Of a stretch of 64,000 nt of DNA, positions 25,966 through 34,738 are shown one piece after another. The position numbers and the translations under genes were made by a program. Location: positions 27,574 through 91,573 of the forward strand of contig JADHLY010000003.1 in NCBI GenBank assembly GCA_016780385.1. The letters run 5' to 3'. How positions within the stretch are numbered: position 1 is the first letter of the stretch; the number at the start of each line of letters is the position of its first letter. Origin of the DNA: Flavobacteriales bacterium (GTDB lineage: Bacteria > Bacteroidota > Bacteroidia > Flavobacteriales_D > Sanyastnellaceae). The notes beneath the pieces are model-generated. The model searched no databases. It worked only from the letters and a program-made list of their open reading frames with translations, and was not told where the DNA came from.

Positions 25966-28900
25966 ATGGATCCCAAGACACCCAAGGAATTCGGCCTGAG
26001 TACCGCCTCGATCAAAAACCGCACCACCGTGGCGGTCTTGATCGTGATCATCTTGATCTCCGGTATCTCGTCCTACATCACCGTCCCGAAGGAAAGCTTC
26101 CCAGAAGTCGTCGTTCCCGAGGTCTTTGTAGGAACCCCCTATCCCGGCAACAGCCCTGGCGACATTGAGAAACTCATCACCCGACCGATTGAGAAAGAAC
26201 TCAAGGGCATCACGGGCATCGACGAGATCATCTCTACGAGCCAGCAAGGCTACAGCTCCATCGACATCAAGTTCGACTTCTCCGTAACACCAGAAGTGGC
26301 ACTGCGAAAGGTCAAGGACAAGGTGGACATCGCCATGAGCGACCCCAGCTTTCCAGACGACCTGCCCAGCGACCCCAACATCTTCGACCTCAACTTCACC
26401 GAGCTCGTTCCGGTCATGCAGGTCAATCTTTCTGGTGACTACCCCATCGACCAACTGGAAGACTACGCCGAAATCCTGCAAGAGCGCATCGAGGACATCG
26501 AGCAAATCAACGAGGCCGAGATCCGAGGGGTGAACGCCAAAGAAATGGAGGTCGAAGTCGACCACCTTCGGGCGGAAGCCATGCTCGTCAGCTTCAACGA
26601 CATCGCCCAGGCCATCGGCCAGGAAAACCTGTCCATCTCCGGTGGCGACATCCTGATGGATGGGCGCCGGCGCACCGTGCAAGTTGTGGGTGACTTCCGC
26701 GACGCCGAAGACCTGGAGTCCATCATCGTCAAGGCAGAAGGCGGGAAGCCCGTCTACCTGCGCGATGTGGCCAAAGTGCGGTTCGTAGACCAGGAAGCCA
26801 CCAGTTTTGCCCGCGAGTGGGGCAATCCCGTAGTCTCGCTCGATGTCCGCAAACGGGCCGGCGAAAACCTCATCATCGCCTCCGACGAAATCAACCGCAT
26901 CATCACAGAGGCCAAGGCGGAGTTCTTGCCTTCAGACCTCAACGTCAGCATCACCTCGGACCAGTCAGACCAGACCCGAACCCAGGTCGACGAGCTTCAA
27001 AACAGCATCATCCTCGGCGTGCTGCTGGTGGTGGGCGTCTTGCTCTTCTTCCTCGGACTGCGCAACGCCCTCTTTGTCGGTGTCGCCATCCCGCTGTCCA
27101 TGTTCTTGAGCTTCGCCATCCTGAACGCCTTGGGCATCACCTTCAATGTGATGGTCCTCTTTGCCTTGGTGCTGGCCCTTGGCATGCTCGTGGACAATGG
27201 CATCGTGGTGGTCGAAAACATCTATCGACTGATGGATGAAGGCATGTCGCCGTTCGATGCCGCACGCTATGGCGTGGGCGAAGTGGCATGGCCCATCATC
27301 GCCTCGACGGCCACAACATTGGCGGCCTTCCTTCCACTGGCGATTTGGCCCGGCATCATCGGTGAATTCATGAAATACCTGCCGATGACCCTGATCATCG
27401 TCTTGTCCTCATCCCTCTTCATCGCGTTGGTGATCAACCCCATGTTGACGAGCCTCTACATGCGGGTGGAAGAGGCCGAAATGAACGTGCGCCGGCTGTT
27501 CATCACCACCGGCATCCTCTTCGTTGTGGGGCTGCTCTTGCTAGGCGCCGGTTGGAACACCTTGGGCAACCTCTTCGTCCTTGGCGGCATCATCGGACTG
27601 CTCAACCGATACCTCTTGACACCCGCCACGGCGTGGTTTCAAAACAAGCTGCTGCCCGCCCTAGAAAACGGTTATGAGCGTTTGCTCCGCTTCTCCCTGC
27701 GCGGCACCAAGCCTTGGCTGTTCTTCTATGGCATGATCGGCCTTTTGTTTGCGTCCCTCATGCTGTTGGGCATGTTCCCCCCCAAGGTGGAATTCTTCCC
27801 ACAGAACGAGCCGCAGTATGTCAATGTCTACATCGACATGCCCATCGGAACGGACATCGAAGAGACCAACCGGGTGACCCAAGAGGTGGAGGGCATGGTC
27901 ATGAAAGCCATCAACCGCCCGGAGTTTCTGCAGGAAGGTGAAGACGGAGAAGCCGATCAATTTCTGGTCAACTCTGTGATCGCCCAAGTGGGTGAGGGCA
28001 CCTCCGACCCCGCCGAGGGGCCACAGCTGGGGGCCACACCAAACAAGGGCCGCATCACGGTGAGTTTCCTGAAGTTCCAAGACCGCCAAGGCCTCAGGAC
28101 CACCGATGTGCTCAACGCCATCCGTGACGAGGTCAAAGGGTATCCCGACGCCCTCATTCGGGCGACCAAGAATTCCGACGGCCCCCCTCAAGGATTGCCC
28201 ATCAACCTCGAAATCACCAGCGCCGATTACGAGACCGCACTCGCTTACGCCGATGGCATGAAGCGCTTCATTGAATCCACGGGGATCCAAGGGGTGGAAG
28301 GCCTCAAGCTCGACGTCGAAAAGTCCAAACCGGAAATGCCCATTACCATCGACCGCGACAAGGCCCGTCGGTATGGATTGAGCACGCAACAAATCGGATA
28401 CGGCATCCGAAGCGCCCTGTTCGGGCGCGAAGTCAGCCGTTACAAGGACGGTGAGGACGATTACCCCATCAACCTGAGGTTCTCCGATGCCTACCGCAAC
28501 AATGCCGACGCGTTGATGAACCAAAAAATCATCTTCCGCAGTGCTTCCGACGGCCAAATCAAGGAGGTGCCCATCTCCGCGGTAGCCTCAGCAGGGCGGT
28601 CCACCACCTACAACGCCATCAAGCGGAAGGACCTCGACCGCACTGTGACCTTGTCTTCCAATGTCCTCGGCGGGTACAACGCCAACGAGGTCGTGGCCGC
28701 CATCAAGGCCGCCATGAACGACTACCCGGCTCAAGACGGTGTCCAGTGGGAGTTCACCGGACAACAAGAAGAGCAGGCCAAGGAAATGGCCTTCCTTTCC
28801 AAGGCGTTGGTCATCGCACTCTTCCTCATCTTCTTGATCATTGTCGCGCAATTCAACAGCATCTCCACGCCCTTCATCATCGGCTTCAGCGTGCTGTTTT

Positions 28901-29412
28901 CGCTTACCGGCGTGTTCCTGGGCCTTGTGGTCTTCCGCCAAGACTTCGTGATCATCATGACCATGATTGGCATCATCTCCCTGGCCGGTGTGGTGGTCAA
29001 CAACGCCATCGTACTCATCGACTACACCAACCTGCTCTTTGACCGCAAAAAGCGGGAGTTGGGGTTGGGTGAAGACGACCTCCTGCCGTTTGCTGAGATC
29101 GTCCCCTTGATCATACAAGGTGGCCGGACCCGTCTGCGTCCTGTGCTGCTGACCGCCATCACCACCGTACTTGGGCTCCTGCCCCTCGCCATTGGCATCA
29201 ACGTGGACTTCGTGAGCCTCTTGGCAGAGTATGACCCCAAGATCTACATCGGAGGAGACAACAACATCTTCTGGAAGCCCATGAGCTGGGCCATCATCTA
29301 TGGCTTGACGTTTGCCACCTTCCTCACGCTGGTGATTGTCCCCATCATGATGTGGTACTTGACCCGTGCAAACTACAAGTGGCTCAAGCGCCTGCCTGTG
29401 AATCCCTCGTGA
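25966..29412 (+). CDS. RND efflux transporter permease (AcrB family)
   Basis: Multi-TM, VLALGMLVDNGIVVVENIYR, SLAGVVVNNAIVLIDYTN. Confidence 0.95.
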   Translation: MDPKTPKEFGLSTASIKNRTTVAVLIVIILISGISSYITVPKESFPEVVVPEVFVGTPYPGNSPGDIEKLITRPIEKELKGITGIDEIISTSQQGYSSIDIKFDFSVTPEVALRKVKDKVDIAMSDPSFPDDLPSDPNIFDLNFTELVPVMQVNLSGDYPIDQLEDYAEILQERIEDIEQINEAEIRGVNAKEMEVEVDHLRAEAMLVSFNDIAQAIGQENLSISGGDILMDGRRRTVQVVGDFRDAEDLESIIVKAEGGKPVYLRDVAKVRFVDQEATSFAREWGNPVVSLDVRKRAGENLIIASDEINRIITEAKAEFLPSDLNVSITSDQSDQTRTQVDELQNSIILGVLLVVGVLLFFLGLRNALFVGVAIPLSMFLSFAILNALGITFNVMVLFALVLALGMLVDNGIVVVENIYRLMDEGMSPFDAARYGVGEVAWPIIASTATTLAAFLPLAIWPGIIGEFMKYLPMTLIIVLSSSLFIALVINPMLTSLYMRVEEAEMNVRRLFITTGILFVVGLLLLGAGWNTLGNLFVLGGIIGLLNRYLLTPATAWFQNKLLPALENGYERLLRFSLRGTKPWLFFYGMIGLLFASLMLLGMFPPKVEFFPQNEPQYVNVYIDMPIGTDIEETNRVTQEVEGMVMKAINRPEFLQEGEDGEADQFLVNSVIAQVGEGTSDPAEGPQLGATPNKGRITVSFLKFQDRQGLRTTDVLNAIRDEVKGYPDALIRATKNSDGPPQGLPINLEITSADYETALAYADGMKRFIESTGIQGVEGLKLDVEKSKPEMPITIDRDKARRYGLSTQQIGYGIRSALFGREVSRYKDGEDDYPINLRFSDAYRNNADALMNQKIIFRSASDGQIKEVPISAVASAGRSTTYNAIKRKDLDRTVTLSSNVLGGYNANEVVAAIKAAMNDYPAQDGVQWEFTGQQEEQAKEMAFLSKALVIALFLIFLIIVAQFNSISTPFIIGFSVLFSLTGVFLGLVVFRQDFVIIMTMIGIISLAGVVVNNAIVLIDYTNLLFDRKKRELGLGEDDLLPFAEIVPLIIQGGRTRLRPVLLTAITTVLGLLPLAIGINVDFVSLLAEYDPKIYIGGDNNIFWKPMSWAIIYGLTFATFLTLVIVPIMMWYLTRANYKWLKRLPVNPS

Positions 29413-29426
29413 ACCAGGGCCTTTCT

Positions 29427-30467
29427 ATGAAATACAACACCCTGCTCATCACCGGGGTCACCGGTTTTGTCGGCGGCCACATGGCCCTGGAAGCCCTGCG
29501 CCAAGGCCACACCGTGCGCGGCACGTTGCGGTCCCTCGGCCGCGCTGATTCTGTGCGGGACATACTGGCTTCACAGCTCGGTGAACAAGCTGAGGAGGCC
29601 CTGCAGCGCCTCACTTTTCACGAAGCCGACTTGCTCTCACCCGAAGGGTGGCGGGATGCGGCTTCCGGCTGTGACGCCGCATTGCATGTCGCATCTCCCT
29701 TTCCATTGGGCGTTCCCAAGGACGAGCAAGACATCATCGGGCCCGCTCGACAAGGACTCAAGCATGTCTTTGAAGCCTGTGCTGCAGAAGGCGTGAATCG
29801 GTTGGTGCAGACCTCATCCACCGTGGCCATCGCATACGGCCATGGTCGGGAAAACACCAACTTCACGGAAAAGGACTGGACCCAACTCGATGGGGGCATG
29901 ATCACAGCCTACATCAAGAGCAAAACACTGGCCGAGCAAGACCTGTGGATGATGGCCAAGCAACAGCCGGCGATGTCCGTCTCTGCCGTCAACCCCGGCT
30001 TCATTTTCGGTCCCATCCTCAACGGAAAGGATGCAGGAACCAGTGGCGACGTCATCCTCAAAATGATGCGCGGTGAATTTCCCGGCGTCCCCCACTTGGG
30101 GTACCCGACCGTCGACGTGCGCGATGTTGTGAGCCTACACTTTTTGGTGCTCAACGACGACAAGGCCGCCGGCGAGCGGTTTGCCGCCACCGCCAGCACC
30201 CTGCCCTTTCGCGATTTGGCGAAGGCCCTCAAGCGCGCATTCCCCAAAGAGGGCCGCAAAGTGGGCACCCTGGCCATGCCCAACTTCTTGCTGCGGTTCT
30301 TTGCTTTGTTCGACCCTTCAGTGCGCGTGGTCCTCGCCGAATTGGGCTACATGGCCAACGTCTCCTCCGACAAGGCGCGCAAACGATACGGCTGGAAACC
30401 CCGGTCAGCTGAGGATGCCGGTGTTGCCACGGCCCACAGTCTCATCGATCTGGGATATCTGGACTGA
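29427..30467 (+). CDS. NAD-dependent epimerase/dehydratase family (dihydroflavonol-4-reductase-like)
   Basis: Rossmann motif TGVTGFVGGHMALEAL; VQTSSTVAIAYG; YIKSK catalytic region. Confidence 0.88.
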   Translation: MKYNTLLITGVTGFVGGHMALEALRQGHTVRGTLRSLGRADSVRDILASQLGEQAEEALQRLTFHEADLLSPEGWRDAASGCDAALHVASPFPLGVPKDEQDIIGPARQGLKHVFEACAAEGVNRLVQTSSTVAIAYGHGRENTNFTEKDWTQLDGGMITAYIKSKTLAEQDLWMMAKQQPAMSVSAVNPGFIFGPILNGKDAGTSGDVILKMMRGEFPGVPHLGYPTVDVRDVVSLHFLVLNDDKAAGERFAATASTLPFRDLAKALKRAFPKEGRKVGTLAMPNFLLRFFALFDPSVRVVLAELGYMANVSSDKARKRYGWKPRSAEDAGVATAHSLIDLGYLD

Positions 30468-30497
30468 TTCCCTCAGGACCGCTCTAAATTCGCAACT

Positions 30498-30511
30498 CCG
30501 GAACCTTCCGG
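30498..30511. promoter_or_regulatory. Dyad CCGGAA-CC-TTCCGG between promoter-like TAAATTCG and purF-like ATG
   Basis: Perfect 6-bp arms in the 5' leader. Confidence 0.35.
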
Positions 30512-30517
30512 CACCCG

Positions 30518-32419
30518 ATGAGCGACCTTCTCCAACACGAGTGTGGCATAGCCCTTCTCCGGCTCAAAAAGCCCCTGCAGTATTACATCGACCAGTACGG
30601 GACGGCCTTTTACGGCCTGAACAAGATGTACCTCCTGATGGAGAAACAGCGCAACCGGGGACAAGACGGCGTTGGCTTGGCCAATGTGAAGCTGTCCGTT
30701 CCGCCAGGGCACCGTTACCTCAGCCGTTCGCGTTCCGTCGCCAGGCAGCCCATCGAGGACCTGTTTTCTCAGGTCATGAGCCGGTTTGCTGAGACCCGCG
30801 AGCACCAGCCCGAAAAGCTCAAGGATGCCGCTTGGTTGCAAAAGGAGTTCGCCTTTACCGGTGAAGTCTTCCTCGGCCACTTGCGCTATGGCACTTATGG
30901 CCGCAATACCATAGAGCGCGTGCACCCCTTCTTGCGCCAAAACAACTGGCGCAGCCGCACCTTGGCGCTTGCCGGCAACTTCAACCTGACCAACGTCGAC
31001 GAACTGTTCGACGTCCTTGTGGGCCTCGGCCAACACCCCAAAGAGAAAGCAGATACGGTCACCATCCTCGAAAAAGTGGGGCACTTCCTCGATGAAGAGG
31101 TAGAAGCCCGCTTCCGCGACTTCAAGGAGCAGGGCCATGAAAACCACGAAATCAGCGACCTCATCGCCCAAAACCTCAACGTCGGCCACGTGCTGGAGAA
31201 GGCTTCAGAAGCATGGGATGGTGGTTACGTCATGGGCGGCATCATCGGCACTGGTGACGCCTTTATTGCCCGCGACCCAAATGGGATTCGACCCTGTTTC
31301 TGGTATGAAGACGATGAGGTCATTGTGGCGGCATCTGAGCGTCCGGTCATCCAAACGGCCTTCAACACCACAACGGATCAGGTCAAGGAACTCCAACCCG
31401 GTGAAGCCCTGCTGATTTCCAAGAACGGAAATGCGTCCATCAAGCAGGTCCGCGCTGCTGCGGAACGCACCCCTTGTAGCTTCGAACGCATCTACTTTTC
31501 CCGCGGAAACGATGCCGACATCTACAAGGAACGCGTGGCCCTCGGAGAGTCCCTCGTACCCAAAGTGCTCGAAGCAGTGGAGCACGACCTCGATGCCTCC
31601 GTCTTCAGTTTCATCCCCAACACCGCGGAAACCTCCTTTTATGGGCTGGTCAAAGGGCTGGAAAGCCATCTGAATCAGAGCAAAATCCAGCGCATCCTCG
31701 GTTTGGGCGCCAACCCATCTCCGGATGATGTGCGCGACATCTTGGAGGAACGCCCACGGGTCGACAAGGTCACCCTCAAGGACGCCAAGCTGCGCACCTT
31801 CATCGCCGATGATGGGGCCCGTGACGACCTGGTCACACACGCCTACGACATCACATACGGCACCGTGAAGCGCGGGGTGGATCAGCTCGTTGTCATCGAT
31901 GACAGCATCGTCAGGGGCACCACCCTCAAGCGCAGCATCTTGCGCATCCTCGACCGTCTGGGACCCAAACGCATCGTCGTCGCCAGCAGCGCACCACAGA
32001 TTCGCTATCCCGATTGCTACGGCATAGACATGGCGAAAATGGGAGACTTCATCGCCTTCCAAGCCGCCATTGCCCTGCACAAGGAACGCGGAAACGAAGC
32101 GCTGATCGAGCGGGTTTATGAAGACTGCAAGGCCGAACTAGAGAAGCCCTTTTCAGAGCAACTCAACAAGGTCAAGCCCATCTACGATCAACTGTCAGAG
32201 GAAGAGACCTCCAACAAGATTTCCGAGCTCCTAACCCCCAGCAACATCCAAGCTGAAGTCCGCATCATCTACCAAAGCGTAGAAGGGCTTCACGCCGCCA
32301 TTCCCGAGCACAAAGGCGACTGGTATTTCACCGGGGACTTCCCCACACCGGGCGGCAACCGAGTGGCCAACCGCGCCTTTGTATTCTGGAAAGAAGGGCG
32401 ATCAGAACGCGCTTACTGA
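30518..32419 (+). CDS. Amidophosphoribosyltransferase-like protein (class II glutamine amidotransferase + PRTase)
   Basis: HECGIALLRL Ntn cysteine, MEKQRNRGQDGVGLA, VVIDDSIVRGTTLKRSI PRPP motif. Confidence 0.88.
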   Translation: MSDLLQHECGIALLRLKKPLQYYIDQYGTAFYGLNKMYLLMEKQRNRGQDGVGLANVKLSVPPGHRYLSRSRSVARQPIEDLFSQVMSRFAETREHQPEKLKDAAWLQKEFAFTGEVFLGHLRYGTYGRNTIERVHPFLRQNNWRSRTLALAGNFNLTNVDELFDVLVGLGQHPKEKADTVTILEKVGHFLDEEVEARFRDFKEQGHENHEISDLIAQNLNVGHVLEKASEAWDGGYVMGGIIGTGDAFIARDPNGIRPCFWYEDDEVIVAASERPVIQTAFNTTTDQVKELQPGEALLISKNGNASIKQVRAAAERTPCSFERIYFSRGNDADIYKERVALGESLVPKVLEAVEHDLDASVFSFIPNTAETSFYGLVKGLESHLNQSKIQRILGLGANPSPDDVRDILEERPRVDKVTLKDAKLRTFIADDGARDDLVTHAYDITYGTVKRGVDQLVVIDDSIVRGTTLKRSILRILDRLGPKRIVVASSAPQIRYPDCYGIDMAKMGDFIAFQAAIALHKERGNEALIERVYEDCKAELEKPFSEQLNKVKPIYDQLSEEETSNKISELLTPSNIQAEVRIIYQSVEGLHAAIPEHKGDWYFTGDFPTPGGNRVANRAFVFWKEGRSERAY

Positions 32420-32441
32420 GCCGGTTCTCAGCAGCTCGGGC

Positions 32442-33125
32442 TCAACCCCGGTGCAAACCACACTCTTTGGAAGACTGCTCCCACCACCACCTTCCAGCAC
32501 GCGCGTTCTCGTGGGGAAGAACGGGACGCGTACAGGGCGCACAACCTATGCTGGGGTAACCCATTTTGTAAAGGGGGTTCACAGGAACGCCCGTCGCTGA
32601 CACCACGGCATCGAGCGTTGCATCATCCCACTCCAACAGAGGGTGAACCTTCACGATGTCCCAATTGGCGTCATGCTCTCGTTTCTCCATGGACGCCCTG
32701 TTTGGGCTTTGAGCGCGGCGCAAACCCGTCAACCAGGCGCCTTTTCCGGAAAGCGCCTTGCGCAACGGTTGGATTTTGCGGACCGAACAGCACTGCTTTC
32801 GGGCATCCACACCCTCATAGATGCGCTCGAGTTCTCCCAAGCCTGTGACCGCTTCTTCATCTGGTTTCAAGGACCGAACCTTCAGCCCAAAGTGCGCCTC
32901 GGACTGCTTCCATGTCTCGACCGTGGCGGGAAACAAAAAGCCGGTATCCAAGGAAACCACGTCCACTTCGGCCCCGCTCTCTGCCACAGCCCATGTGAGC
33001 ACTTGGTCCTCCTTGCTGAAGGACGTGGTCAACACCACACCTCCTGCATCAGTTTGCGCCGCCACCTCCGCTTCAATGTCGCGCACCAGCGCGTCCAAAA
33101 CGGTGACCCTTCGAGACAATACCAT
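32442..33125 (-). CDS. cysH: Assimilatory (P)APS reductase, Fe-S type
   Basis: CCSVRKIQPL and CAPC cysteine pairs plus C-terminal KECGLHRG signature. Confidence 0.93.
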   Translation of the reverse strand: MVLSRRVTVLDALVRDIEAEVAAQTDAGGVVLTTSFSKEDQVLTWAVAESGAEVDVVSLDTGFLFPATVETWKQSEAHFGLKVRSLKPDEEAVTGLGELERIYEGVDARKQCCSVRKIQPLRKALSGKGAWLTGLRRAQSPNRASMEKREHDANWDIVKVHPLLEWDDATLDAVVSATGVPVNPLYKMGYPSIGCAPCTRPVLPHENARAGRWWWEQSSKECGLHRG

Positions 33126-33129
33126 GCCA

Positions 33130-33137
33130 CGAATATA
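33130..33137 (-). promoter_or_regulatory. Candidate -7 box TATATTCG, 4 nt before cysH ATG
   Basis: Minus-strand sequence TATATTCG-TGGC-ATG. Confidence 0.5.
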
Positions 33138-33147
33138 GGACTTCGCA

Positions 33148-33169
33148 CACTTATCCTACAAGTTAAGTG
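33148..33169. promoter_or_regulatory. Dyad CACTTA-N10-TAAGTG over the cysH promoter; candidate operator
   Basis: Perfect 6-bp arms, overlapping the Rrf2 stop codon and the predicted -33 region. Confidence 0.4.
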
Positions 33170-33597
33170 GGATATAAAAGGTCTGCCAACGTTCGGTGCT
33201 CCAAGACCCCCAATTGTGCGTCGCGTACATCCGACATCATCCGGTGCAAACCGCAATCCTCTTCGACGCAATCTTCACAACGTTCGTAGTAATGCAGGCT
33301 CACGCAGGCCAACGGCGCGATAGGACCATCCATCATGCGCATCACCGCGGCCATTTTAATCTCATCGGCAGGCCGCCTGAGCGAATGGCCGCCCATAGGT
33401 CCCCTGCGGCTCTTGACCACTCCACCAGACCGAAGCTCAACCAAAATCTGCTCGAGAAACTTCACGCTCATGGGTGCCTGCTCCGAAATTTCTCGGGCAC
33501 TCAACCACTCCTTGCCCTCGCCCTCGGCAGTGGCCTGTTGTCTGCGCGCCAACACGGTCAATGCCCGAAACGCGTATTGTGCCTTCTTCGTCAGCAC
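33163..33597 (-). CDS. Rrf2 family transcriptional regulator
   Basis: Winged HTH (YAFRALTVLA, LSAREISEQAPMSVKFLEQILVELRSGGVVKSRRGPMGGHSL), cysteine cluster CVSLHYYERCEDCVEEDCGLH; GTG start. Confidence 0.9.
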   Translation of the reverse strand: MLTKKAQYAFRALTVLARRQQATAEGEGKEWLSAREISEQAPMSVKFLEQILVELRSGGVVKSRRGPMGGHSLRRPADEIKMAAVMRMMDGPIAPLACVSLHYYERCEDCVEEDCGLHRMMSDVRDAQLGVLEHRTLADLLYPT

Positions 33598-33601
33598 AGC
33601 C

Positions 33602-34606
33602 TCAGTGCATCAAGACACGAGACACGGAGCCCACCTCCTCGCCCTTGGGATCCAGCGGATGCAGGAGCACCATGCCGCGGCCCCATTCAGCCGTCGAAAT
33701 TCGAGTGCCCATTGGCCCCTCTGAATCGCCTTCAGCTAGCACTTTTCCGTCCATGGAGATGGCCCGGTATCCCCAATTCTCAGGCAGCTTCCACGTCAAT
33801 GTTTCGCCTGCTTTTGCCGGGTTCGGATAAGGCGTCTGCAGGGCCGAGGGCTGCACAGACGGCACGTCAGCAATAGGGTCTGAATACCAGGCCACATCCG
33901 TCAGCTCGAGCAAAGTCAGCCCCGAGTTGTCCGTCACAATCAACTCTTCATGAAAGAACACAGCCAACGATGAATCGGGGACGAAGTACATCACCTGGTT
34001 CAGGTACCAATTGGCGGTATCGCCATCATACGTCTCCGTGTAGTTCTGCGCATAATTTCCCCTGAGCACCTCATCAAACGCAGTGCCATCCGGCGTCACC
34101 ATTGAGCCCCAAGCATCAATTTCAAATGACAATGAACCCACCAAGGAATACGGCTGGCCCAATAAAATCTGATCGGCTGCAAACGTATCGGTGTGCACCC
34201 CACCAAACTCAAGAGGATAGGTCATCTGCGTCAACGGGTCGTCAAAGGAAAGGGCGATGCCCGAAGCACTGTTCGCATTGCCTTGAACTGTAAATGCGCC
34301 ATCCTGATATCCCCAGAAGGACAATTGATCTCCGGTACCACTCACCCAATCTGCACCCTCAAACAATGCGGCGAAGGGAGAAGATTCTGCTGGCGCCAGG
34401 TTATACAGGGCGATTGAACTGCCCGTTACATCACTGAAGTCCCAGGATTGTGGTTCCGCACTTGCAGCCGTAGGGGCGATATAAGCGCCTGCCACAACAT
34501 CCGCGGAGTAACCACTGCCCGTTGGCTCACTCCAAGAAAGCACAGGCTGCGCAACCGCAGCCAAAGCCAAAGACGTACTTAAAATCAGAAGGAAGGCCTG
34601 TTTCAT
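33602..34606 (-). CDS. Secreted protein with C-terminal T9SS-type sorting domain, function unknown
   Basis: Signal peptide; C-terminal QTPYPNPAKAGETLTWKLP... typical of T9SS CTD. Confidence 0.75.
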   Translation of the reverse strand: MKQAFLLILSTSLALAAVAQPVLSWSEPTGSGYSADVVAGAYIAPTAASAEPQSWDFSDVTGSSIALYNLAPAESSPFAALFEGADWVSGTGDQLSFWGYQDGAFTVQGNANSASGIALSFDDPLTQMTYPLEFGGVHTDTFAADQILLGQPYSLVGSLSFEIDAWGSMVTPDGTAFDEVLRGNYAQNYTETYDGDTANWYLNQVMYFVPDSSLAVFFHEELIVTDNSGLTLLELTDVAWYSDPIADVPSVQPSALQTPYPNPAKAGETLTWKLPENWGYRAISMDGKVLAEGDSEGPMGTRISTAEWGRGMVLLHPLDPKGEEVGSVSRVLMH

Positions 34607-34610
34607 AAGC

Positions 34611-34618
34611 GAAATTTA
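34611..34618 (-). promoter_or_regulatory. Candidate -7 box TAAATTTC, 4 nt before ATG
   Basis: Minus-strand TAAATTTC-GCTT-ATG. Confidence 0.4.
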
Positions 34619-34640
34619 CTCGCTTGAGGCCTCTTATTTG

Positions 34641-34721
34641 TACCCGGAGTGGGAATCGAACCCACACTCCAAAGGAACGCGAGTTTGAGTCGCGCGCGTC
34701 TACCAATTCCGCCATCCGGGC
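34641..34721 (-). tRNA. tRNA-Leu (anticodon CAA)
   Basis: Minus strand GCCCGGATGGCGGAATTGGTAGACGC...CGCGACTCAAACTCGCG...GGTTCGATTCCCACTCCGGGTA; no encoded CCA. Confidence 0.93.
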
Positions 34722-34738
34722 AAAGGAGGACCGCGAAT

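Noticed and set aside
27661-28557. 298-aa minus-strand ORF inside the RND permease
   Set aside because: Antisense to a clearly conserved AcrB-family gene.
22814-29412. TetR-TolC-MFP-RND cluster as a novel system
   Set aside because: Standard Bacteroidota RND efflux operon arrangement with typical domain content.
31205-32080. 291-aa minus-strand ORF opposite the purF-like gene
   Set aside because: Shadow ORF; sense gene has full catalytic motifs.
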